Positions 8,952-16,051 of a DNA stretch of 64,000 nucleotides are shown here, in pieces. The stretch's first letter is position 1, and every line of letters begins with the position of its first letter. The DNA is taken from contig OZ245050.1 of the NCBI GenBank assembly GCA_965224525.1, positions 2,356,001 to 2,420,000 of the forward strand, written 5' to 3'. The stretch is from Granulosicoccus sp036478565. Its GTDB lineage: Bacteria > Pseudomonadota > Gammaproteobacteria > Granulosicoccales > Granulosicoccaceae. The notes beneath the pieces were generated by a model. The model was not told where the DNA came from, did not search any database, and saw nothing but the letters and a program-made list of their open reading frames with translations. Made by a program: the position numbers and the translations under genes.

Positions 8952-9581
8952 TTAAGATTCAAGCAATGGATAACCAGGCATCAGCTCATAGGGGTGCACC
9001 CACCCGGGCAAAGCCTGTATTCGACTCAGCCAGGCTTCAATTCCGGGAAATGCCTGCCAGTCGAAACCGGCTTCTTCAGGCCAGAACAAATAGCCGCATA
9101 GCGAAATATCAGCAATCGTAGGTTGTTCACCTGCGACAAATTCGCTATCACTGACTCGCCGCTCCAGCACCTTTAGCGCTGCTTCGGTTCGACCAGCCAG
9201 AAACCGCGTTACATCGTTTTCTTCCTGTCCGGTAAACTGGCGCATGAATCGCAAAGTAGCGAAATAACTGGTAAGTTTGTGGTTGTCAAACAGTATCCAG
9301 CGCAGCACTTCACGCCGTTCTGTTGCAGTTTTACCGCCAAACTTTCCAGACTCTGCAGCCAGGTAGTCGAGAATGACGCCGGATTGGCTGATGACCAGTT
9401 CGTCTGCGACCAGAACCGGCACCTCACCCATCGAGTTCAAGGCAAGATACTCTGGTGTTTTGCTGCCCCCGTTAAAAAAATCGACAAATTCGGGCTGCCA
9501 ATCAGCACCGCACAAATTCATCATCAACGCGGCTTTGTACGCATTACCGGATTGGGCAAAACAATGCAGTGTGTATTTCAT
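8952..9581 (-). CDS. Glutathione S-transferase family protein
   Basis: Cytosolic glutathione-dependent enzyme of 209 residues. The N-terminal thioredoxin-like domain (about 1-80) has MKYTLHCFAQSGNAYKA, the cis-Pro in GEVPVLV, and the glutathione-binding SQSGVILDYL segment. The C-terminal helical domain (about 90-205) has AGEQPTIADISLCGYLFW, the usual N-capping motif. The substrate cannot be told from sequence. The ORF fills the family's normal length, and the ATG at 9581 is the natural start. It faces away from a degraded small gene at 9870. Confidence 0.9.
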   Translation of the reverse strand: MKYTLHCFAQSGNAYKAALMMNLCGADWQPEFVDFFNGGSKTPEYLALNSMGEVPVLVADELVISQSGVILDYLAAESGKFGGKTATERREVLRWILFDNHKLTSYFATLRFMRQFTGQEENDVTRFLAGRTEAALKVLERRVSDSEFVAGEQPTIADISLCGYLFWPEEAGFDWQAFPGIEAWLSRIQALPGWVHPYELMPGYPLLES

Positions 9582-9790
9582 GGTTCATGTTCGCCTTGAT
9601 TGACAAAATTTTTCAATAGCGTTGTAAACACTATAAACGACAACAAGTTGATTAAGCATGCTCAATCGCCATCCAGGAATTTTCGCAAGAGATTATCCGC
9701 CACAAAAGTTAGCGTACCAGTGAAGCTTTATTCCAAAATTTACGCTGTTACCCGTGTCGGGTTCCGAACAGCAACCTATGTAGGCTCGAA

Positions 9791-9806
9791 CTAGGGTTAA
9801 TCCTAG
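9791..9806 (+). promoter_or_regulatory. Palindromic operator candidate upstream of the broken small gene
   Basis: CTAGGGTTAATCCTAG is a near-perfect 16-bp palindrome with CTAGG/CCTAG arms. It lies 79 bp before the ATG at 9870. The block ATTGTTAGTGT follows at 9825-9835; the same block follows a related palindrome at the same distance before the intact paralogue. If the block contains the -10 region, the palindrome is centred near -42, the usual place for a LuxR/NarL-type activator site. The regulator is not identified. Nothing else was recognised in 9582-9790. Confidence 0.55.
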
Positions 9807-9869
9807 CTACCGGGTTATCGCTCCATTGTTAGTGTATTAATTACACAAAAACACAAGTAGGAGCACCTT

Positions 9870-10152
9870 ATGCAGGTTCCGACAATTCCAGCGCATACAA
9901 ACTACAGCGCTGTTAACCCTCCGACCGACCTTCCGGTATCCGCCGCGAATACGGTTTTATTTTCTCACCTCTAAGTACGTGGCTGCCGGAAACGATTACG
10001 ACAGAAAGGTCCAATATCTAGATCGCGTAATCGACATTTATCAAGATATGAAAGCTAATGGCGTTCCCGAAACACATAATATGATAGACATCTTGAAAGC
10101 CATAAGATATTCAGATTCACTCGCGAGCATTGGAGGTACTCCGAGCTTTTAG
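9870..10152 (+). pseudogene. Frameshifted paralogue of the small protein at 11100
   Basis: The ATG at 9870 has a good ribosome site (AGGAG, 9859-9863) but the frame stops after 34 codons (TAA 9972-9974). The +1 frame continues from about 9973 to a TAG at 10150-10152 and encodes 59 residues that align with the protein at 11100. Frame one gives DLPVSAANTVLF against NLPISAANSLLW. Frame two gives QYLDRVIDIYQDM and KANGVPETHNMIDILKAIRY, matching SILDRYIDLGELV and EANGNTTEVLEHLRSVMEIY. About 10 residues are missing around the switch, so an indel is the simplest cause. The second frame could also be read alone from the GTG at 9979. Confidence 0.7.
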
Positions 10153-10176
10153 TGGACAACGTTGTGAAAAGAACTT

Positions 10177-10785
10177 TCAGATGGTTGGGTGTGGGCGAGT
10201 ATCTCGCATGGCAGAGCGTTCACCAAATTCCTCATACCAGTCAGCCAACTGCTTATATTCATGTCGCCAGTCGATAATATCGCTGGCACGCAAATCCAGA
10301 TAATCCAGTGCACAGACTGCAGCAATATGTGGCATAGCAATCGAACGTCCATATCGGGCGATGTCGATAGCCATGGCCGCCGTGCTGCGCCGAATAGAAG
10401 ATGACCAGCGATCAACAAACACTGAAGAGCGCTCATTTTCCGCACGGCGATTCAGTTCACAGGAAATGTTGAATGTTGCGTCGATCAGTCCCTGGGTCAA
10501 CGCCAATTGATGCAGGGCTGGAATCCTGGCTTTACCTACAGGCTGCATGCGCGGACCGCCTAGCGTATCAACAAATTCACAGATAACGGCGCTATCAAAC
10601 AATGCCGGTCCGTCACTCCTGATTAGTGCCGGAACCTTACCCAGGGGATTGGCTTCCAGCAGCTCGAGTGATGATTCGTAGGGGTCAGACTCAACCAGCT
10701 GAATCGAATCTGACAGACCTTTTTCGAGTATCAGGATGCGAACCTTTCGCGCATACGGGGACAAAGCAGAATAGAGCAGCTTCAT
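10177..10785 (-). CDS. Glutathione S-transferase family protein (second)
   Basis: A 202-residue GST-fold protein, distinct from the one at 8952. The N-terminal domain begins MKLLYSALSPYARKVRI, with catalytic-type Ser/Tyr positions, the cis-Pro in LGKVPAL and the FDSAVICEFVD glutathione segment. The C-terminal helical domain runs from about residue 88. The ATG is supported by AGGA six bp upstream. The two GST genes alternate with the two related small genes on the opposite strand, so the whole 9-11.5 kb stretch may have arisen by duplication; the GSTs are too different to prove this. Confidence 0.87.
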   Translation of the reverse strand: MKLLYSALSPYARKVRILILEKGLSDSIQLVESDPYESSLELLEANPLGKVPALIRSDGPALFDSAVICEFVDTLGGPRMQPVGKARIPALHQLALTQGLIDATFNISCELNRRAENERSSVFVDRWSSSIRRSTAAMAIDIARYGRSIAMPHIAAVCALDYLDLRASDIIDWRHEYKQLADWYEEFGERSAMRDTRPHPTI

Positions 10786-10978
10786 TTGAAATCCTGTTGA
10801 GTAATAATAGCGCTTTCACCCACGCATCACGGCGCAGCAGAAATACCTAGTGGTAAGCCATTCAAACCGGCGTTGCTCACCTTACACTATCAGGGTTGAG
10901 ACGTTAGTACCTTACGTGCCGATTTTCGTACATTGCCCTGCATCAGTTTTCTGAATCGCAAACAAAGCTATCCTGACT

Positions 10979-10994
10979 CTAGGGCAAACCCTAC
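10979..10994 (+). promoter_or_regulatory. Palindromic operator candidate upstream of the small gene at 11100
   Basis: CTAGGGCAAACCCTAC contains the perfect inverted repeat TAGGG-CAAA-CCCTA (10980-10993). It is the counterpart of the site at 9791. In both cases ATTGTTAGTGT follows with the same offset (here 11013-11023). The rest of the 10786-11099 gap shows no other feature that I recognise. Confidence 0.55.
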
Positions 10995-11099
10995 TGATGG
11001 TTGATCGTTCTAATTGTTAGTGTTCAGTTGCAAAGCACTTTGATGATCAGTATTGCCGTCGACGAAATATTATCTGAACGCACGCTAAAGGATCGACTT

Positions 11100-11549
11100 A
11101 TGACTAATTCAGCAGCATCAAGCGCGATAGTTTCACAAACACAAGCCTCGAGTAGCGCACTCGCACATCTGGGCCGCGACCCGCGGGAAATTCAGACAAA
11201 CCTTCCGATTTCCGCGGCGAATTCGCTGCTATGGGAAGGAAGGTCCGGGGCTGAACAAGTTAAAAATTATGCTCGGGCTCACAGATACGACCCAGGGCTT
11301 AGCACACTTGAAGTGAGCATTCTGGATAGATACATAGACCTTGGCGAGCTTGTGATTAAAATTGCTGATGCTGAAGCCAACGGAAACACCACAGAAGTGC
11401 TGGAGCATTTACGCAGCGTCATGGAAATTTATTCTTCTCTAGAGGATGACCATGTTCCTGGGGCAGCAGGTATGTCTAGAAAGGTGTTCGACTATTACAT
11501 TCCACGGCTTATGGAAAACTCGGGCAATTCCTTTCTCTCAGGGCGGTAA
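11100..11549 (+). CDS. Small helical protein of unknown family, intact paralogue
   Basis: Predicted 149-residue soluble protein with no signal peptide or membrane segment. I do not recognise the family. The first 30 residues are Ser/Ala-rich; the rest (about 50-140) looks helical. The ATG at 11100 is chosen because AAAGGA (11087-11092) lies 7 bp upstream; an in-frame ATG at 11043 has no such site. It has a degraded paralogue at 9870 with a shared upstream palindrome, which argues that this is a real expressed gene family and not a chance frame. A tRNA-Ser gene follows on the other strand. Confidence 0.65.
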   Translation: MTNSAASSAIVSQTQASSSALAHLGRDPREIQTNLPISAANSLLWEGRSGAEQVKNYARAHRYDPGLSTLEVSILDRYIDLGELVIKIADAEANGNTTEVLEHLRSVMEIYSSLEDDHVPGAAGMSRKVFDYYIPRLMENSGNSFLSGR

Positions 11550-11565
11550 CACTGCAGTAAATCAA

Positions 11566-11657
11566 TGGCGGAGAGAGAGGGATTCGAACCCTCGATACAG
11601 GTTACCCCATATACCAACTTTCCAGGCTGGCGCCTTCGACCACTCGGCCACCTCTCC
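11566..11657 (-). tRNA. tRNA-Ser (anticodon GGA), intact copy
   Basis: Read on the minus strand it opens GGAGAGGTGGCCGAGTGG and has the anticodon loop CTGGAAA, anticodon GGA (reads UCC/UCU). It has a long class II variable arm, a T-arm GAGGG-TTCGAAT-CCCTC, the matching acceptor strand TCTCTCC, discriminator G and an encoded CCA. The acceptor stem pairs in all seven positions with one G-U. It is the last of three tandem copies in the direction of transcription and the only one with a complete 3' end. Confidence 0.93.
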
Positions 11658-11694
11658 GTACAAACACAACAGTCCAACTTCAGCGGCAAAATCC

Positions 11695-11788
11695 GAGAGG
11701 GATTCGAACCCTCGAGACAGGTTACCCCCCATTGCCGATCATGGCCAACTTTCCAGGCTGGCGCCTTCGACCACTCGGCCACCTCTCC
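11695..11788 (-). pseudogene. tRNA-Ser(GGA)-like copy lacking the 3' acceptor strand
   Basis: The 5' acceptor strand, D-arm, anticodon arm (CTGGAAA) and T-arm match the intact copy. After the T-arm the sequence reads TCGGATTTTGCC in place of TCTCTCCGCCA, so the acceptor stem cannot form and no CCA is encoded. The variable arm also carries extra sequence (CCATGATCGGCAATG against TATAT). I read it as a truncated tandem duplicate. Confidence 0.75.
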
Positions 11789-11825
11789 GTACAAACACAA
11801 CAGTCCAACTTCAGCGGCAAAATCC

Positions 11826-11918
11826 GAGAGGGATTCGAACCCTCGATACAGGTTACCCCCATTGCCGATCATGGCCAACTTTCCAGGCTGGCGCCTTCGA
11901 CCACTCGGCCACCTCTCC
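11826..11918 (-). pseudogene. Second tRNA-Ser(GGA)-like copy lacking the 3' acceptor strand
   Basis: Nearly the same as the copy at 11695: intact 5' half, anticodon GGA and T-arm, the same enlarged variable arm, and the same non-pairing 3' end. It is the first copy in transcription order. All three copies would be read through by one promoter upstream on the minus strand. Confidence 0.75.
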
Positions 11919-11983
11919 GTACAAACACCTTCAACGCCCTGCCGCACCTTGGATCATGCGGAGAGTCTCTATTTTAGCGCGGA

Positions 11984-12316
11984 TCAGGGCTCAGTAGTAC
12001 GGCCCGGCGTGTAGATAGATGACGGAAAATGGGCAACATTACTGCCAATATCGGAAATTTTTGCTTTTCCTCGTTTGTCGACCTCGTCTATCCGGATGAT
12101 CGAGTGCATCGGAATGATGGTCTGGCGGACGCCTTCAAACTCTGTTTTGAGCTTCTCCTCACCTGGGTCTACGACGACCGTCTTGTTGGTATCAAATACC
12201 AGTTCTTCAAGAATAACGAAGCCGTACAGCTCACCTTGATAGACGTGCCGCGCGTAAATCTCGTATATTTTATCCTGATTGGTAAAGCGGACGCGATACA
12301 GTGATTCGTCTGACAT
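11984..12316 (-). CDS. DUF1820 family protein
   Basis: Small cytoplasmic protein, 110 residues from the ATG at 12316 (MSDESLYRVRF); the upstream open frame overlaps rluB and is not used. It shows the hallmarks I associate with DUF1820: YRVRFTNQDKIYEIYAR, a central GFVILEELVFD, and EFEGVRQTIIPMHSIIRIDEV. Function is unknown in the family, which is widespread in gammaproteobacteria. It starts 7 bp after the rluB stop, so the two are probably one transcript. Confidence 0.85.
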   Translation of the reverse strand: MSDESLYRVRFTNQDKIYEIYARHVYQGELYGFVILEELVFDTNKTVVVDPGEEKLKTEFEGVRQTIIPMHSIIRIDEVDKRGKAKISDIGSNVAHFPSSIYTPGRTTEP

Positions 12317-12323
12317 AAGAAAT

Positions 12324-13154
12324 TCAGGATTTCCCGGTTGAACGACGCCGTTTCTGGCTACGCCGCTTGTGACGTGGATGCAAGGGTACAACTCTCAGCT
12401 TGTCAGCGGGGGTTGGCGGCAATCCGGAAGCTTTCGCAAGTTCAGCAACTTCTGTCGCTGGCATTTCGTGCAGCTTGCCACGGGATAGCCATCGCGGCAA
12501 TGCCACAGGCCCGTAGCGTGTGCGAATCAGTCGACTGACCTTGACATCCTGCGACTCCCACAACCGCCTGACCAGGCGATTACGGCCTTCTTTCACAGAC
12601 ACCTTGTACCATTGATTACTGCCTTCACCAGCACCCTCGGCGACCAGCCGGTCAAAGTGCGCGGGACCATCTTCCAGGTCGACATTGCTGCGCAACCTGG
12701 TCAACATATCCGATGAGACTTGTCCGTTGACCCTGACCGCATAGTGCCGCTCATAATTACCCGATGGATGCATCAGCGTATTGGCTAACTGCCCGTCATT
12801 GGTCAAAAGTAGTAGCCCCAGCGTATTGATATCGAGCCGACCGACGGCAATCCAGCGACCCTGATGCAAATTGGGTAACCGATCAAAAACCGTTCGGCGC
12901 TTTTCGGGGTCGTCCCGGGTTGTCAGCTCTCCGAGCGGTTTGTGGTACATCAATACTCTCCGACTGGCAGATTCATCAGCAACCACGCGATAGAACCGAC
13001 CTTTGACAGTCAGATCGTCATCCAGCGCGGCGCGATCACCTAGTTTCGCTTCTCGCCCATTCAGTCTGACCTGTCCGTCAGAAATCCAGGACTCCAGCTC
13101 CCGGCGTGAGCCGAGTCCGGTATTCGCCAGTATTTTTTGCAGTCGTTCAGCCAT
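12324..13154 (-). CDS. rluB: RluB 23S rRNA pseudouridine synthase
   Basis: Pseudouridine synthase of the RsuA/RluB family; RluB in E. coli modifies 23S rRNA U2605. From the ATG at 13154 it is 276 residues. An S4 RNA-binding domain opens the protein (RLQKILANTGLGSRRELE), followed by the catalytic domain with GRLDINTLGLLLLTNDG, where the Asp is the nucleophile, and the C-terminal KEGRNRLVRRLWE motif. The tail is basic, as usual. The start two codons earlier (GTG 13160) is possible. It is divergent from moaB. Confidence 0.92.
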   Translation of the reverse strand: MAERLQKILANTGLGSRRELESWISDGQVRLNGREAKLGDRAALDDDLTVKGRFYRVVADESASRRVLMYHKPLGELTTRDDPEKRRTVFDRLPNLHQGRWIAVGRLDINTLGLLLLTNDGQLANTLMHPSGNYERHYAVRVNGQVSSDMLTRLRSNVDLEDGPAHFDRLVAEGAGEGSNQWYKVSVKEGRNRLVRRLWESQDVKVSRLIRTRYGPVALPRWLSRGKLHEMPATEVAELAKASGLPPTPADKLRVVPLHPRHKRRSQKRRRSTGKS

Positions 13155-13217
13155 ACACACAGTTTATCAGAGGAAACCGCATTGATAGATGCGCTGTCAG
13201 CTGTCAATATCTACAAT

Positions 13218-13733
13218 ATGAATGAACTTGTATTCAAAACACTGAACATCGCAGTGTTGACGATTTCCGATACTCGCGGTGAAGCCGAGGATGTATCCGG
13301 AAAACGCCTGGTCGAAGCGTTAAGCACTGCTGGCCACCACAATGCCGAAAAGGCCATTGTGCGTGATGACATGTACCAGATTCGCGAAGTGCTCTCGCGC
13401 TGGATTGCCGACCCTGTCATAGACGCGGTCCTTACTACTGGCGGCACTGGTGTCACCGGGCGTGACGGCACACCCGAGGCCATCAAACCATTACTGGACA
13501 AGGAAATAGAAGGTTTCGGCGAAATGTTCAGAGTGCTGTCCTACGACGAAATCAAGACCTCAACACTGCAATCCCGAGCACTGGCAGGCGTTGCAAACGC
13601 CACCTATATATTCGTGCTGCCCGGTTCAAGCGGCGCTTGCCGACTGGCGTGGGATAAACTGATCTCTGCGCAGCTGGATAACCGGACAAAACCCTGCAAC
13701 CTGGTGGTCTTGATGCCACGATTGAAAGAATAA
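13218..13733 (+). CDS. moaB: MoaB-type molybdenum cofactor protein
   Basis: Member of the MoaB/Mog fold, 171 residues from the ATG at 13218, close to E. coli MoaB (170). The frame is open further upstream into rluB, but family similarity begins at MNELVFKTLNIAVLTISDTR. Key segments are TISDTRGEAEDVSG near the N-terminus, LTTGGTGVTGRDGTPEA and LPGSSGACRLAWDKLI. The family binds molybdopterin; in organisms with MogA the exact role of MoaB is unclear. No other moa genes are nearby. Confidence 0.9.
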   Translation: MNELVFKTLNIAVLTISDTRGEAEDVSGKRLVEALSTAGHHNAEKAIVRDDMYQIREVLSRWIADPVIDAVLTTGGTGVTGRDGTPEAIKPLLDKEIEGFGEMFRVLSYDEIKTSTLQSRALAGVANATYIFVLPGSSGACRLAWDKLISAQLDNRTKPCNLVVLMPRLKE

Positions 13734-13816
13734 CGCCTGCTACAGAGTGTGCCGCTCTCAAGACTGCGGCCAACATGAATGCTAAACAACTACGCCTTCG
13801 GAGTGACTTAAAACCT

Positions 13817-14719
13817 ATGACAGCTACACTGCTCGACGGAAAAGCCTTTGCAGCCAAAGTTCGCGAACAGGTCGCGCTAGGCGTCAAAAATCTGCAAGCA
13901 TCACATGGCGTAACACCGGGGCTGGCTGTTGTACTGGTCGGCGAAGACCCGGCCAGCGAAGTGTATGTCCGCAACAAAGGCAAGCAGACCGCCGAATCCG
14001 GCATGCAGTCTTTCGAACACAAACTGCCGGCAGACACGACACAGGAAGACCTATTGGCACTGATCGACCAGCTTAACAACGATTCGGCAGTACACGGTAT
14101 TCTGTGTCAGCTGCCATTGCCTGCGCATCTTGACGAAACCCTGATCATCAATAGCGTAAGCCCGGCGAAAGATGTCGATGGATTTCACATTTCCAATGTA
14201 GGGCTAATTGCCACAGGCCAGGACGCCATGGTGCCGTGTACGCCACTGGGTTGCCTGATGTTATTGCGCGACCACCTGGGCTCATTATCTGGCCTGAATG
14301 CTGTGGTTGTTGGCCGTTCCAATATAGTCGGCAAACCGATGGCAAACCTGTTGTTACGGGATAGCTGTACCGTCACCATTGCACACAGCCGTACCCACGA
14401 TATCGAAAGTGTCTGTCGCCAGGCTGATATTTTGGTCGCTGCCGTCGGCCGACCTGAAATGATCAACAGCGACTGGATAAAACCCGGCGCAACCGTTATT
14501 GACGTGGGCATCAACCGCGTAGATGCGCCTGCAGGCTCAGAGAAAAAAACCCGCCTGGTCGGCGACGTCGATTTCGCCTCCGCTAGCAAAGTAGCCGGTG
14601 CCATCACGCCCGTACCAGGCGGTGTCGGGCCCATGACAATCGCCTGCCTGCTCGCCAACACGCTGGTTGCCTGCTGCCGTACCAACGGCGCCACACCACC
14701 CGCAGACCTAACACTTTAA
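13817..14719 (+). CDS. folD: FolD methylene-THF dehydrogenase/cyclohydrolase
   Basis: Bifunctional enzyme that interconverts 5,10-methylene-THF and 10-formyl-THF, 300 residues from the ATG at 13817. An in-frame ATG at 13775 would add 14 residues not seen in the family. It has the active-site YVRNKGK segment (catalytic Lys), GILCQLPLPAHLD, the DVDGFH motif, the Rossmann VVVGRSNIVGKPMANLL and the C-terminal PVPGGVGPMTIACLL. It ends just before a hairpin element. Confidence 0.95.
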   Translation: MTATLLDGKAFAAKVREQVALGVKNLQASHGVTPGLAVVLVGEDPASEVYVRNKGKQTAESGMQSFEHKLPADTTQEDLLALIDQLNNDSAVHGILCQLPLPAHLDETLIINSVSPAKDVDGFHISNVGLIATGQDAMVPCTPLGCLMLLRDHLGSLSGLNAVVVGRSNIVGKPMANLLLRDSCTVTIAHSRTHDIESVCRQADILVAAVGRPEMINSDWIKPGATVIDVGINRVDAPAGSEKKTRLVGDVDFASASKVAGAITPVPGGVGPMTIACLLANTLVACCRTNGATPPADLTL

Positions 14720-14723
14720 TCAT

Positions 14724-14754
14724 GTTTAATTGGTGTTTAATTGGGTTTAATTGG
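14724..14754. repeat. Three GTTTAATTGG direct repeats at the left edge of the hairpin element
   Basis: GTTTAATTGG occurs at 14724-14733, 14735-14744 and 14745-14754; the last copy runs into the GGGG of the element end. It may be a target-site or slippage product. Confidence 0.8.
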
Positions 14755-14977
14755 GGTCGGACCACAGCAACTAATTGTTATAGTTGAATATTCTCGGATT
14801 TCCGGGTAGTTTTTAACCACTAAATGGCCTTTTTTACAATGATTTAGATCACTTTAGTAGTAGTGGCCGCTATTAAATCAGCCACACTCCCTGTAAAAAA
14901 GTCATTTAACGATCAAAAACTGCCGAATAATTCGCTAATCTTAATGAAAATCAAATAGTTACTGTGGTCTGACCCCA
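14752..14977. mobile_element. 226-bp hairpin element, MITE-like
   Basis: The ends are inverted repeats: 14752-14773 (begins TGGGGTCGGACCACAGCAAC) and 14956-14977 (ends GTGGTCTGACCCCA) match at 20 of 22 positions. Inside, AGTTTTT...CTTTTTTACA (to 14838) pairs with TGTAAAAAAG...AAAAACT (14892-14920), so most of the element can fold into one long imperfect hairpin. It has no coding frame. GGGGTC-ended repeats of this kind occur in many proteobacterial genomes and are thought to be moved by transposases supplied in trans. It fills the 14720-15040 gap between folD and the aminotransferase gene. I saw no second copy here. Confidence 0.75.
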
Positions 14978-15009
14978 GAGCTACCCCAGAGCTACCCCCC
15001 CAGAGCTAC
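14974..15009. repeat. Three CCCAGAGCTAC direct repeats at the right edge of the hairpin element
   Basis: CCCAGAGCTAC occurs at 14974-14984, 14985-14995 and 14999-15009, followed by a diverged copy (CCCTAGTGCTAC). The first copy begins inside the right terminal repeat. Confidence 0.8.
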
Positions 15010-15040
15010 CCCTAGTGCTACTCCAGATCTACTGAAAACC

Positions 15041-16003
15041 TTACATCCCCGACTTTTCTTGCTGCACACGTACATCCGCCGCTAGCAAAGAGATGTAGAG
15101 CTCTCTGAGTCTGTGAGTAATCGGTCCCATGCAGCCGTCACTGTCGCCTGTTCCAATTGGTCGACCGTCAATCGACGCTACCGGCGTCTGTGCTCCGAAT
15201 GTTCCTGTCAAAAACGCCTCATCCGCACTGTAGGTATCGAACAATGAATAGTTGCGTTCGTATACGGGAATATCATTTGATCGACAAAGATCGATAACCT
15301 TTTGCCGAGTCACGCCATTCATGCAATAGTCGCCGGTAGATGTCCAGACTTCACCGCGCCGGACTATAAAAAAATTGCAGGCATTGGTGGTGTTCACAAA
15401 CCCGTGCGGATCAAGCATCAAACCTTCATCCGCGCCAGCTCGCTCCGCCTGAATACAGGCCAGCACGCAATTGAGCTTTGAGTGCGAGTTGTATTTGGCA
15501 TCCTGCGACATAGGCAAACCGCGCACTTGCGGCACGGTAGCAAGGCGGATGCCTTTTAATTGCAATCCGGGCGCTGGCGTGGAGTGCTCCATGATAATGA
15601 CCAGTGTGGACCCGGACTGTGACAGCGATGGGTGCTGGAACGGTTTGACCTTGACACCACGTGTCACCATCAAGCGACAGTGCACGTTGTCATACATCCC
15701 ATTAGCATCGCGCGTTTTATTCAATGCATCCAGCACACCCTGACGATCAAGCCCGATATTTATATCAACTGCTTTACATGAGCCAAACAAGCGTTGCATA
15801 TGGTCATCAAAAAATGCCCATTGACCGTCATGTAACCGCATGCCTTCCCACATGCCATCGCCCAACAGGAAACCCGAATCATAGACAGACACCTTGGCCT
15901 GATCTCGCGGTACCAGTTCGCCATCAATATAAATCAGGATACGCTGGTTGCGCGCATCTTCAGTGGCTGCATGAGTGGTGATCGAGCTGTCTGCCTTGTT
16001 CAT
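15041..16003 (-). CDS. PLP-dependent class IV aminotransferase (branched-chain or D-amino acid type)
   Basis: Fold-type IV transaminase of 320 residues. It starts with an unusual 20-residue leader before ILIYIDGELVPRDQAKVSVYDSGFLLGDG, the typical family opening. The PLP lysine is expected in KYNSHSKLNCVLA. The following EGLMLDPHGFVNTTNACNFF matches the family's E-x-x-N segment, and LTGTFGAQTPVASIDG is the C-terminal phosphate-binding part. Substrate cannot be decided between branched-chain amino acids, D-alanine and 4-amino-4-deoxychorismate-like compounds. AAGAGA lies 9 bp before the ATG. It ends next to the hairpin element. Confidence 0.85.
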   Translation of the reverse strand: MNKADSSITTHAATEDARNQRILIYIDGELVPRDQAKVSVYDSGFLLGDGMWEGMRLHDGQWAFFDDHMQRLFGSCKAVDINIGLDRQGVLDALNKTRDANGMYDNVHCRLMVTRGVKVKPFQHPSLSQSGSTLVIIMEHSTPAPGLQLKGIRLATVPQVRGLPMSQDAKYNSHSKLNCVLACIQAERAGADEGLMLDPHGFVNTTNACNFFIVRRGEVWTSTGDYCMNGVTRQKVIDLCRSNDIPVYERNYSLFDTYSADEAFLTGTFGAQTPVASIDGRPIGTGDSDGCMGPITHRLRELYISLLAADVRVQQEKSGM

Positions 16004-16051
16004 CGACTGTTTCTCTTTGGCAGGCGTTCACGGATAGCGAGTAGCCTGTTT

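Larger units (their letters stand above)
11573..11925. repeat. Tandem array of about 130-bp units containing tRNA-Ser
   Basis: Three tRNA-Ser bodies recur with periods of 131 and 130 bp. The spacer between them is the same each time (it begins GGATTTTGCCGCTGAAGTTG on the minus strand and ends TGTTTGTAC). The array ends in the complete copy at 11566. The pattern fits unequal recombination of a unit that starts at the tRNA 5' end and stops inside its 3' acceptor. Confidence 0.8.

Noticed and set aside
9600..9794. 64-codon plus-strand open frame in front of the broken small gene
   Set aside because: No ribosome site, no recognisable sequence, and it runs into the operator palindrome.
9791..9806. 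Classical AHL lux box
   Set aside because: The 16-bp palindrome lacks the ACCTGT/ACAGGT arms of lux boxes, and no luxI/luxR gene is in the window; only the position is LuxR-like.
9960..9990. Programmed +1 frameshift at CTC TAA in the small gene at 9870
   Set aside because: Re-pairing of the Leu tRNA in the +1 frame would be poor, and about 10 residues are missing there relative to the paralogue. An indel explains it better.
11565..12014. Long open frames on both strands over 11.5-12.0 kb
   Set aside because: They are translations of the tandem tRNA-Ser repeats; their apparent internal repeats come from the tRNA units.
13195..13210. CTGTCAGCTGTCAAT as a second Pho box before moaB
   Set aside because: The repeats are spaced 7 bp apart rather than 11, and moaB is not a phosphate gene.
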